Origin: Dinghuibacter silviterrae
GTDB lineage: Bacteria; Bacteroidota; Bacteroidia; Chitinophagales; Chitinophagaceae
DNA: 64,000 nt
Direction of reading: 5' to 3'
Assembly (NCBI RefSeq): GCF_004366355.1
Contig: NZ_SODV01000001.1
Location: forward strand, 1,798,001 to 1,862,000
This document shows, one piece after another, positions 39,882 through 47,457 of this stretch. A program made the translations under genes and the position numbers. Position 1 is the stretch's first letter, and each line of letters opens with the position of its first letter. A model generated the notes under the pieces. That model saw nothing but the letters and a program-made list of their open reading frames with translations. It searched no databases and had not been told where the DNA came from.

Positions 39882-40460
39882 ATGCAAAAAGACGTCATTC
39901 TCCAGATCAGCAACAAGATCAAGGAAAAACGCAAGGAACGCCACATCACCATCCAGGAGCTTGCAGACAAAGCGGGGGTTACCAAGGGTTTTATTTCCCA
40001 GATCGAGAACAACCGGACCGTCCCTTCCCTCACGGTGTTGCTGAGCATCATCCGCTCCCTGAACATCGATCTGAATGCCTTTTTTGACGAGCTGCAAGGG
40101 GAAAACGGGGAAGAGGATAAGGTGGTGGTCCGCAAAAAGCAGGATTACCAGGAGTTTCAAAAGGAAAACGCCCGCGGGTTCGTCTACCAGCGCATCATGG
40201 CCACCCACGTCCAGGACCGGCACATCGACATTGTCCTGCTCCGGTTGCAAAAAAATTCCCGGCGGGCCCCCGTTCGTACGGACGCCTTCGAATACAAATA
40301 CGTCATCTCCGGGGAAGTGGAGTATACTATAGGCGACAAAAAATACATGCTCGGACCTGGTGACTCCATCTACTTCGATGCCCGGGAACCCCACAACCCC
40401 AAAAATGTGGGGGAGGACGATGCCCTCATGCTCGTCGTCTACTTTTTCATGGAGAAATAA
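39882..40460 (+). CDS. XRE-type regulator with cupin domain
   Basis: 192 residues. Residues 10-70 are an XRE helix-turn-helix (IQELADKAGVTKGFISQIEN with the recognition helix FISQIENNRT), residues 110-190 a cupin (YKYVISGEVEYTIGDKKYML and PGDSIYFDAREPHNPKNVG). Such regulators bind small metabolites in the cupin and often control adjacent catabolic genes. The next gene, PhnX-like hydrolase, is on the same strand 46 bp away with its own -7 box, so the regulator probably controls the phosphonate cluster. Confidence 0.9.
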   Translation: MQKDVILQISNKIKEKRKERHITIQELADKAGVTKGFISQIENNRTVPSLTVLLSIIRSLNIDLNAFFDELQGENGEEDKVVVRKKQDYQEFQKENARGFVYQRIMATHVQDRHIDIVLLRLQKNSRRAPVRTDAFEYKYVISGEVEYTIGDKKYMLGPGDSIYFDAREPHNPKNVGEDDALMLVVYFFMEK

Positions 40461-40494
40461 CATCTTTTTAAGGTCCAAAAGTTTAATTATACTA

Positions 40495-40502
40495 TACATT
40501 TG
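40495..40502 (+). promoter_or_regulatory. -7 box TACATTTG of the phosphonatase-like gene
   Basis: Exact TAnnTTTG ending 4 bp before the ATG at 40507. A TTTA at 40467-40470 lies 24 bp upstream. Transcription would start at or next to the start codon. Confidence 0.62.
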
Positions 40503-40506
40503 TGCC

Positions 40507-41202
40507 ATGAATAAGGTACAATTGGTCGTATTCGATATTGCCGGTACCACGGTGCTGGACGGGGGAAATGTCGCCATTGCTTTTGCCCAGGCTATGGGGG
40601 AGCATGGGTATACCATCGCCAAAGAAGAAGTAAACCCCCTGATGGGGTATAAAAAGCCGGTGGCCATTCGTATGCTGTTGGACAAATACGAACCCAACCC
40701 CGCGAAGATCAGCGAGGGGCTCATCCATTCGATCCACGACCGTTTTGTGGAGCTGATGATCAACTATTACAAAACCGGCCAGGGTGTCGAACCCCTGCCG
40801 GGTGTGGACAGGGTCTTCTCCTACCTGAAAGAAAAGGGTGTCAAAATCGGCCTGGATACGGGTTTTTCAAAAGACATCGCCACCGCGATCGTCGACCGTC
40901 TGGGGTGGGAAAAGGAAGGCAAAGTCGACTATATTGTTGCGAGCGACGAGGTTCCCTCCGGGCGTCCCGCACCCTTTATGATCCAAAAGATGATGGACGA
41001 GGCCGGTATTTCGGACCCCCGTCAAGTCGTCAAGATCGGGGATACCGAGGTGGACATCAACGAAGGGCTCAACGCGGGTTGTTTGTTCTCCATAGGGGTG
41101 ACCACGGGTGCCTTTACCCGGGAGGAGTTGCGGAAATACCACCCGACCCATATCATCGACCACATGGAGGAACTCATCCCTATCCTCGAAAGCGTCAATT
41201 AA
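40507..41202 (+). CDS. PhnX-like phosphonatase-type HAD hydrolase
   Basis: 231 residues. ATG 40507 is chosen; the track frame to 40360 runs through the regulator gene. Motif I is FDIAGTT: the DxAGT pattern with nucleophile Asp10 and Ala12 in place of the usual second Asp, seen in phosphonoacetaldehyde hydrolase. A Lys in the MGYKKPVAIR segment (Lys49 or Lys50) is in the place of the Schiff-base lysine, and the late motif has Arg instead of Lys (SGRPAP). This is the combination I recall for the PhnX-like family TIGR03351, which is found beside FAD oxidoreductases rather than PhnW. It should cleave a 2-oxoethylphosphonate-type substrate. Confidence 0.85.
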   Translation: MNKVQLVVFDIAGTTVLDGGNVAIAFAQAMGEHGYTIAKEEVNPLMGYKKPVAIRMLLDKYEPNPAKISEGLIHSIHDRFVELMINYYKTGQGVEPLPGVDRVFSYLKEKGVKIGLDTGFSKDIATAIVDRLGWEKEGKVDYIVASDEVPSGRPAPFMIQKMMDEAGISDPRQVVKIGDTEVDINEGLNAGCLFSIGVTTGAFTREELRKYHPTHIIDHMEELIPILESVN

Positions 41203-41206
41203 GTTT

Positions 41207-42364
41207 ATGCCTGATAAACATGACCTCCTCGTCGTTGGCGCCGGGGTACTGGGTACGTTTCATGCTTTTCATGCCTTGAGGCGGGGCTTGTCGGTGACCC
41301 TCCTGGAAAAAGACCGCTACCCGGTACAGGCCACCGTCCGCAATTTTGGCCAGGTGGTCCCGAGCGGGATGGCCGGCCGCTGGTTCGACTACGGCCGCCG
41401 CAGCCTCGAATGGTACCGGTTTATCCAGGAACGCGCGGACATTACCGTACGCCCCGGCGGGACGGTGTATATCGCGTCGGACCCGGAGGAACAACAGCTC
41501 TTACACGAGCTGCACGAGGTCATGACCGGCCGCGCGTATCCCGTTTCGATGCTGAGCCCCGCGGCCTGCCTGGAACGCTGGCCCGCGCTGCAAGCCGGGT
41601 ATTGCCGGGAAGGGCTTTTTTTCCCCGAAGAAGTCAGCGTGGCACCGGAAGCCATGATCTACCGGCTGCTCGATTTTATGCAGGAGTCGTTCCCCAGGTT
41701 TACGTACCGTACGCTGACCACCGCAGTGGACTGCCGGCCCAGCGGGGACGGGGTCGCCGTGGTAACGAACGCGGGGGAAACGATCTTTGCCGCTAAAGCA
41801 ATTGTGTGCAACGGCGGAGAATTTAAGCTGCTGTTCCCACAGTTGTTTGAGCGCAGTGGCATCGTGGTCAGCAAACTCCAGATGATGCGGACCAGGCCCA
41901 TGCCTTCGGTAGCGCTTCACGGCAACGTCCTGACGGGTCTGACGATCCGCCGCTACGAATCTTTTGAACAATGTCCTTCTTTTGCCGGGCTCTCCGTGCC
42001 GGAACACCTCCGGGAGCTCAAACAATGGGGGATTCATATCCTTTTCAAACAGGCGGACGACGGCAGCATCATCATCGGTGACTCGCACGAGTATGCGGGG
42101 GCCATGGAGGCGGACGACCTGGGTTTTTCCATCAACAGCCACATCAACGAGCTGATGCTCCGCGAGGCGTCCCGGATCGTTTCGTTTGACGTCCGCAACC
42201 TGGACCGGGTATGGGCGGGCTTTTATCCGCAGCACAAGGAACGGGACATCGTCGAGGAGGACCTGGAGGGGTGTATCCATATCCGGACCGCCATAGGCGG
42301 GAAGGGGATGACGTCGGCGGCGGGGTACGCCGAAGAAAGTATTACCGCGTTGTTCGGGCGCTAG
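41207..42364 (+). CDS. FAD-dependent oxidoreductase of the TIGR03364 type
   Basis: 385 residues, DadA/glycine oxidase-like flavoprotein with the FAD loop VVGAGVLGTFHAFHALRRG and LLEKD. It is 4 bp behind the phosphonatase-like gene. Members of this family (TIGR03364, also described as PbfD-like) are proposed to oxidise N-methylated or hydroxylated 2-aminoethylphosphonate to phosphonoacetaldehyde, feeding the hydrolase. That assignment is recalled, not measured here. The C-terminus overlaps the convergent DUF5690 gene by 4 bp. Confidence 0.87.
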   Translation: MPDKHDLLVVGAGVLGTFHAFHALRRGLSVTLLEKDRYPVQATVRNFGQVVPSGMAGRWFDYGRRSLEWYRFIQERADITVRPGGTVYIASDPEEQQLLHELHEVMTGRAYPVSMLSPAACLERWPALQAGYCREGLFFPEEVSVAPEAMIYRLLDFMQESFPRFTYRTLTTAVDCRPSGDGVAVVTNAGETIFAAKAIVCNGGEFKLLFPQLFERSGIVVSKLQMMRTRPMPSVALHGNVLTGLTIRRYESFEQCPSFAGLSVPEHLRELKQWGIHILFKQADDGSIIIGDSHEYAGAMEADDLGFSINSHINELMLREASRIVSFDVRNLDRVWAGFYPQHKERDIVEEDLEGCIHIRTAIGGKGMTSAAGYAEESITALFGR

Positions 42365-43677
42365 GCCGCTGCCAGGCCCCCGGCGGGTTGGGGCGGCGCC
42401 TCGCCGCGCATCTTCTGCGTGAAGTAGCGATAAGACAACCCGATGCACCCGAGCCCGATGATCGCCACCACGGTCAGCGACCACGTGAAGAACGACCCCC
42501 AGCTAAGGGCGTGTTTCCCAAACTCTTTATACAACAGCACCCCCACGCTCCCGGCGTAGCCGATGGAGTCGGCGGCATAGATCAGGAAACCGATGTTCCC
42601 CTTGATCCGGAATACCGCGATCAGGCGTTCGAAGAAAATGACCTGGTAGGGGATGTAGGCGAGGTATAGGCCGAAGGCCGCAAAGTACATCAGGACAAAG
42701 GGCGTGATGGCATGGATATAGAAGAGGTAGGAACCCGCCCCGATCGACAGGAAGCCCAGCACGATCAGCAGGTGCGAGAGCCGGAAGGCCTGGCGGTTGC
42801 TCCGGATATAGACCAGGGCGCCCACGCACAAAAGAACGGCGATGGACACGGGGGTGTCGATCTGGGCATAGACGGAGGGCGCCACCGGGTGACCATACAA
42901 TCCCTGCCATATTTCGACCTCGAAATTATCCCGGAGGTCCCGCATGGCGGTCAGGGTGATGTACAACCCCAGGTTGAACAGGAACCCGGGCCAAAAGCTC
43001 CGGAGAAATGCCCTCCTGTCCTCGGCAAACATCTGGGTTCTTTCGGAGCGGGCGGCTTTGTCCTCCGGGGTGGGCTCGGGGGTGACGCTCAGCAAAGCCA
43101 CGAAAACGAGCATCGGCACAAAAAAGACCGCCCCTACGGCAAACGGCATCCAATGCTCGGGCATGTGCCAGTCCACCACCATCATCCGGCCGATCCCTTT
43201 GACGACCCCGGCCGAAAAGATCAGGGATGCGCTGAGGATTGTCGCCATGATTTCGGTGGCCCTCCGGCCTTCCAGGTAGCTGTACACAAGCCCCCAGATC
43301 AACCCCAGCGGGAGACCGTTGGCAAACATACAAACGATGCCCCAGGGCGCGGGGACCAAGGCGAGCCCCAAGAGACAAAACCAGGCAAAACTCAGCAACC
43401 CGATGATATAAACGGGACGTTTTTCGGGGCGGACCTCGGAAATAAATTTGATCCCGATGAACTTGCTCGTGGCATATCCTAAAACCTGGGCAATGACGAG
43501 CAGGACCTTGTAGTCCATCCCCCAGAAGACCTGCCCCTCAAAGGTGGCGGCGGCAAAACTTTTCCGGAAACTATAGGTGCAGACGTAGATGCAAAAAGCC
43601 GATATACTGCTGAGCAGCAACACCGTCAGCGGCGAAGCCTGCTGCATCTTCCGGCGGAGGATTTCGTGGGGGCGCAT
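42361..43677 (-). CDS. DUF5690 MFS-type membrane transporter
   Basis: 438 residues, about 12 spans in a major-facilitator fold. The opening LTVLLLSSISAFCIYVCTYSFRKSFAAATF and the later FGLYLAYIPYQVIFFERLIA match my memory of DUF5690, a Bacteroidota family of uncharacterised transporters. It faces the FAD oxidoreductase with 4 bp overlap. With no PhnCDE or other phosphonate importer in sight, a role in importing the substrate of the adjacent phosphonate enzymes is a reasonable guess. A TACCTTTA box (7 of 8) lies at 43681-43688. Confidence 0.85.
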   Translation of the reverse strand: MRPHEILRRKMQQASPLTVLLLSSISAFCIYVCTYSFRKSFAAATFEGQVFWGMDYKVLLVIAQVLGYATSKFIGIKFISEVRPEKRPVYIIGLLSFAWFCLLGLALVPAPWGIVCMFANGLPLGLIWGLVYSYLEGRRATEIMATILSASLIFSAGVVKGIGRMMVVDWHMPEHWMPFAVGAVFFVPMLVFVALLSVTPEPTPEDKAARSERTQMFAEDRRAFLRSFWPGFLFNLGLYITLTAMRDLRDNFEVEIWQGLYGHPVAPSVYAQIDTPVSIAVLLCVGALVYIRSNRQAFRLSHLLIVLGFLSIGAGSYLFYIHAITPFVLMYFAAFGLYLAYIPYQVIFFERLIAVFRIKGNIGFLIYAADSIGYAGSVGVLLYKEFGKHALSWGSFFTWSLTVVAIIGLGCIGLSYRYFTQKMRGEAPPQPAGGLAAA

Positions 43678-43761
43678 CTGTAAAGGTATCTTCCCCAGCG
43701 TCAGCCAGGGTGGAAAAAAGTTTAAGGAATTGTTACTAAATGTTTACTTATACTAAACTCG

Positions 43762-43857
43762 ATGCTGAAATCTGAATTTTTAGCCCGGGGGTCAGGCAGC
43801 GAAAATATCACCGTCAGGGATCTACTATATAGGTTCCGAATACTTTTTTGCCACTAA
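43762..43857 (+). CDS. Candidate small protein of 31 residues
   Basis: A short frame starting MLKSEFLARGSGSENITVRD and ending RFRILFCH, closed by TAA at 43855-43857, with a strong terminator 11 bp later. No clear SD and no -7 box of the exact consensus lies before it. If real, it is a stand-alone small gene; if not, the same stretch may encode a small RNA of roughly 150-200 bases. Listed because a terminator without a known upstream gene needs an explanation. Confidence 0.28.
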   Translation: MLKSEFLARGSGSENITVRDLLYRFRILFCH

Positions 43858-43867
43858 GTAAGTTGTT

Positions 43868-43898
43868 GCCCAGCCCCTTGCCAGGGCTGGGCTTTTTT
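43868..43898 (+). terminator. Plus-strand terminator without an annotated gene
   Basis: A 9-bp GC stem GCCCAGCCC/GGGCTGGGC and six T. Nothing recognised is transcribed in this direction upstream (the preceding gene at 43677 begins on the other strand), so a short transcript must start after about 43690. Confidence 0.78.
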
Positions 43899-43927
43899 CA
43901 AAGGTTGATCTGGTACGGGTATATATA

Positions 43928-43962
43928 AAAAAGCCCCCTCCGTATGCGGAGCGGGGCTTTTT
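43928..43962. terminator. Bidirectional terminator beside glnN
   Basis: A 10-bp stem AAAAAGCCCC/GGGGCTTTTT with a nested TCCG/CGGA stem and TATG loop, 21 bp downstream of the glutamine synthetase stop. A-run and T-run on either side. Confidence 0.82.
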
Positions 43963-43982
43963 CTATTTCTTCAAAGCGCGTT

Positions 43983-46175
43983 CTAGCGCAGGAACAGCAT
44001 TTCGCGGTATTTCGGCAATTCCCACAACCGGTCGTCCACGATCATTTCCAGCTTGTCGACGTGGTAGCGGATCTCGTCAAAAAAGGGCTTTACCTTGTCG
44101 CAGTAGGCGATGGCGCGGGCACGGCTTTCGGCGATGGCGTTGGCTTCCTTGCGGGCTTCGGTCATTTCCTCGACCTTGGCGCGCACCACATTGATGTGCT
44201 CGGAGATTTCTTTCAGTACTTCCAGCTGCGCCTTGTAGGTGGACTCGGGGAGCCCGATTTCCTTCAGGCCTTTGATGTTCTGGATCAGCGTATTTTGATA
44301 GGTAAAGGCCGTGGGGAGGATGTGGTTGGTGGCCAGGTCCCCGATGACGCGGCCTTCGATCTGTACTTTTTTGATATAGTCTTCCAGGGCGATCTCGTGA
44401 CGCGCTTCAAGCTCCAGGTGGTTGTACACGTGGTGGGTCTCGAAAAGGTGTTTGGCCTTAGACGTGATAAAGGCGTCGAGGGCCAGGGGCGTGGTCTTTA
44501 CGTTGGGCAGACCGCGGCGATGGGCTTCTTTTTCCCACTCTTCGCTGTAACCATCGCCTTCAAAAAGCACTTTTTTGGCCGACACGATGTATTGCTGGAT
44601 GACCTGCATGATGGCCACCTCTTTTTTCTCGCCTTTTTCGATGAGGGCGTCGACTTCCTTTTTAAAATGCGCCAGGGTGTCGGCCATGATGGTGTTGAGC
44701 GTAATCATGGCATTGGCACAGTTGGCGGAGGAACCCACGGCGCGGAACTCGAACTTGTTACCGGTGAAGGCAAAAGGAGAGGTCCGGTTGCGGTCGGTGT
44801 TGTCCAGAAGCAGTTCGGGGATCGTCTTGTGGATGTCGAGCTTGAGCATGATCTCGTCCTGCTCGCTGAACTTTTTGCCCACCCGGCTTTCTACCTCGGT
44901 CAGGACTTCGGTGAGGTACTTCCCGATAAAGATAGAGATGATGGCGGGCGGTGCTTCGTTAGCACCCAGGCGGTGGTCGTTGCCGGCCGACGCAATGGCC
45001 GCGCGCATGAGGTCGGCGTGGTCATGAACCGCCTTGATCGTGTTGACGAAAAAGGTCAGGAACATGAGGTTGGTCTTCGGCGTTTTGCCGGGCGCCAGGA
45101 GGTTGACACCGGTGTCGGTGGCCATGCTCCAGTTGTTGTGCTTGCCCGAACCGTTGATCCCGGCAAAGGGTTTTTCGTGGAGCAGCACGACCAGGCCGTG
45201 CCGGTTGGCGACGCGGCTCATGACGTCCATCATCAGGATGTTGTGGTCGACGGCCAGGTTGACTTCCTCGAAGATAGGGGCGCATTCGAACTGGGAGGGG
45301 GCCACTTCGTTGTGACGGGTGCGCAGGGGAACCCCCAGCTTGTAGCACTCGGTTTCGAAGTCACGCATAAATGAATAGGCGCGTTCGGGGATGGACCCGA
45401 AATAGTGGTCTTCCAACTGCTGACCCTTGGCGGGGGCGTGCCCAAACACAGTGCGTCCGGTCATCGTCAGGTCGGGCCGGGCGTTGGCCAGGGCCGCGTC
45501 GATGAGGAAGTATTCCTGCTCCCAGCCGAGGGTGGCGGTCACCTTGGTGACGTTGCGGTCGAAGTAGTTGCAGACTTCCACGGCGGAGCGGTTCAGGGCG
45601 TCCAGGGCTTTCAGCAGGGGCGCCTTATAGTCCAGGGACTCCCCGGTATAGGAGACGAAAATCGTCGGGATACAAAGGGTTCTGCCTTCCCCGGTTTCGA
45701 TGACAAAGGCGGGGGAGGAAGGGTCCCAGGCGGTATAGCCGCGGGCTTCGAAGGTGGCGCGCAGACCGCCGGAGGGGAAAGAGGAGGCATCCGGCTCCTG
45801 CTGGATGAGGGCGGCGCCGTCAAATTCTTCCAGGGCGGAGCCGTCGCTTTTCAGCGTGAAAAAGGAATCGTGTTTTTCGGCCGTCGCCCCGGTCAGGGGT
45901 TGGAACCAGTGCGTAAAGTGCGTGACCCCTTTGGATTCGGCCCATTGACGAAGACCCGCTGCGATCTGGTTGGCCATGTTCCGGTCGATCCTCTTACCGC
46001 TCTTGATGGAAGCGGCCAGACTCTTATACCCTTCGTCGCTCAGGAACTCCCTGGCGGTCTTGAGGGTAAATACATTTTCATTGAAAATGGCAGTAATCTT
46101 CGAGGAAGAGGGTGCGTTACCCTCCACCCGGTCAGCAGTGAGCTTGTCGATAGCTTTGAATCGTAAAGAGGACAT
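43983..46175 (-). CDS. glnN: Glutamine synthetase type III
   Basis: 730 residues, the length of type III glutamine synthetase of Bacteroidota (type I is about 470). It makes glutamine from glutamate and ammonia with ATP. Characteristic segments: LGWEQEYFLID (metal-binding Glu), RTRHNEVAPSQFECAPIFEE and INGSGKHNNWSMATDTGVN (metal and ammonium site), and a long C-terminal extension of helices (about 600-730) special to this type. A TTCTTTTG box lies at 46195-46202, with ATTG 21 bp upstream, as a near-consensus promoter. A terminator follows the gene at 43928. Confidence 0.95.
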   Translation of the reverse strand: MSSLRFKAIDKLTADRVEGNAPSSSKITAIFNENVFTLKTAREFLSDEGYKSLAASIKSGKRIDRNMANQIAAGLRQWAESKGVTHFTHWFQPLTGATAEKHDSFFTLKSDGSALEEFDGAALIQQEPDASSFPSGGLRATFEARGYTAWDPSSPAFVIETGEGRTLCIPTIFVSYTGESLDYKAPLLKALDALNRSAVEVCNYFDRNVTKVTATLGWEQEYFLIDAALANARPDLTMTGRTVFGHAPAKGQQLEDHYFGSIPERAYSFMRDFETECYKLGVPLRTRHNEVAPSQFECAPIFEEVNLAVDHNILMMDVMSRVANRHGLVVLLHEKPFAGINGSGKHNNWSMATDTGVNLLAPGKTPKTNLMFLTFFVNTIKAVHDHADLMRAAIASAGNDHRLGANEAPPAIISIFIGKYLTEVLTEVESRVGKKFSEQDEIMLKLDIHKTIPELLLDNTDRNRTSPFAFTGNKFEFRAVGSSANCANAMITLNTIMADTLAHFKKEVDALIEKGEKKEVAIMQVIQQYIVSAKKVLFEGDGYSEEWEKEAHRRGLPNVKTTPLALDAFITSKAKHLFETHHVYNHLELEARHEIALEDYIKKVQIEGRVIGDLATNHILPTAFTYQNTLIQNIKGLKEIGLPESTYKAQLEVLKEISEHINVVRAKVEEMTEARKEANAIAESRARAIAYCDKVKPFFDEIRYHVDKLEMIVDDRLWELPKYREMLFLR

Positions 46176-46238
46176 CGAGTGGAAATTTTAGTTGGCAAAA
46201 GAACTTTAAACTTAACAAAAAAACAATTTTTTTGGACG

Positions 46239-47393
46239 CTAATGAGATATTGTTTTTTTTCCCCATACGGGGTCGCCTTTGCGATGTAACAGTGGTAATA
46301 AGCTGAATGCCAACACAAAAGGGAACATCAGGCTGCGGTACCGGATGAGCGCGCTGAGGATGGGGATGGTCAGCCCGATGAGGAGCCAGAAGGCAAGGGT
46401 CATGAACAGCCAGCTGTCTGTGTAAAAGGTTGTCCGGACCCGTTTTATCCTGCCCAACGTCCAGATCGCCCAAAGGGCCCAGACTTCCAGGCCACAGGGG
46501 ATATAAAAGGCGTTGGCCATGTCCCAGGGGGCCGGCCGGAAAAAAGCATTCCAGGCCGCGGCGGGGAGGCGCGCCACATAACCCGACCAGGACGCGCTGA
46601 GCGGTAGGACCGGGAGAAAATGCCCGTAAGGGAGCTGGAGGTACTGGTGCTGGACGGTGACCTGTTCGGGGAGGGTCGCCATAAAAAAGAGAAGGGTCAG
46701 CCCACCCAGCCAGCGCCAGCCGTTTTGCCTTTTTTTATAGAACAGCCACCAGGCGGCGGCCAGGATGAGCAACAGGACCACCAGGAAGGCTTTGAGGATC
46801 GCCAGGAGCAGGATCAGGGCGATCAGCCGGGCTATGGCGCGCCCGTCGCGGCCCCCTTCGACGAACAGCCGGTAGGCATCCAGCGCGATCCACCCCAGGA
46901 GCGCAAAGACAAGCCCATCCGGGTGAAGCCCGCTATAGCAAAACAGAAAGGTCGGCAACAGAAACGGCACGCAATACCACCAGGGATCCAGCCCCGGGTA
47001 AAGGCTGGTGAGCAGCCGGAGAAACCGGACCCAGCCGGTAAAGGTCAGGAGGGCATAGACCACCGTATCCACAAACGGGTTGTGCATCGTGACCAGGTTC
47101 ATCCCGAGCAGGATCAACACAAACAGGTTTTGTTTGAGGTTGTTCCAGAAATGATAGTGGAAGATATCCGTCCATGGTCCATGGAAGGGTAAGGCCAGGT
47201 TGAAAAAGTCGGAGGGGGTGTGGATCAGGTAGGCCAGCTGGCGGCTTTGGTCAAAGAATCCCCACGCATCGGAAGACTTTGGATATAGGGAAAAATAAAG
47301 ATAAGTGTAGCCTAGGGCCCAGATAAGTTTTACAGCCAGCAGACCGGCGATCCAGGATAAAGGAAGTGGGAGCTTACGTTTGGGATGGCCCAT
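46239..47393 (-). CDS. Polytopic membrane protein, possible GT-C type glycosyltransferase
   Basis: 384 residues with eight to nine hydrophobic segments, including SWIAGLLAVKLIWALGYTYL at the start and LIALILLLAILKAFLVVLLL in the middle. The first periplasmic loop has acidic and aromatic residues (SSDAWGFFDQSRQLAYL) near where GT-C mannosyltransferases keep their Asp. No firm family motif was recognised. It stands alone between glnN and purL, with about 60 bp on each side. Role in envelope glycan transfer is speculation. Confidence 0.78.
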   Translation of the reverse strand: MGHPKRKLPLPLSWIAGLLAVKLIWALGYTYLYFSLYPKSSDAWGFFDQSRQLAYLIHTPSDFFNLALPFHGPWTDIFHYHFWNNLKQNLFVLILLGMNLVTMHNPFVDTVVYALLTFTGWVRFLRLLTSLYPGLDPWWYCVPFLLPTFLFCYSGLHPDGLVFALLGWIALDAYRLFVEGGRDGRAIARLIALILLLAILKAFLVVLLLILAAAWWLFYKKRQNGWRWLGGLTLLFFMATLPEQVTVQHQYLQLPYGHFLPVLPLSASWSGYVARLPAAAWNAFFRPAPWDMANAFYIPCGLEVWALWAIWTLGRIKRVRTTFYTDSWLFMTLAFWLLIGLTIPILSALIRYRSLMFPFVLAFSLLPLLHRKGDPVWGKKTISH

Positions 47394-47426
47394 GGCCCGA
47401 AGATAGGAATCTTGGGCGTCTCTTCG

Positions 47427-47434
47427 TAACTTTG
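47427..47434 (+). promoter_or_regulatory. -7 box TAACTTTG of purL
   Basis: Exact TAnnTTTG, 23 bp before the purL ATG. Confidence 0.6.
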
Positions 47435-47457
47435 CGCTTCCACTCTTTCAAAGTCTC

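Noticed and set aside
43944-45374. A 476-codon plus-strand frame opposite glnN
   Set aside because: It runs antisense to glutamine synthetase III and crosses a terminator; no recognisable protein.
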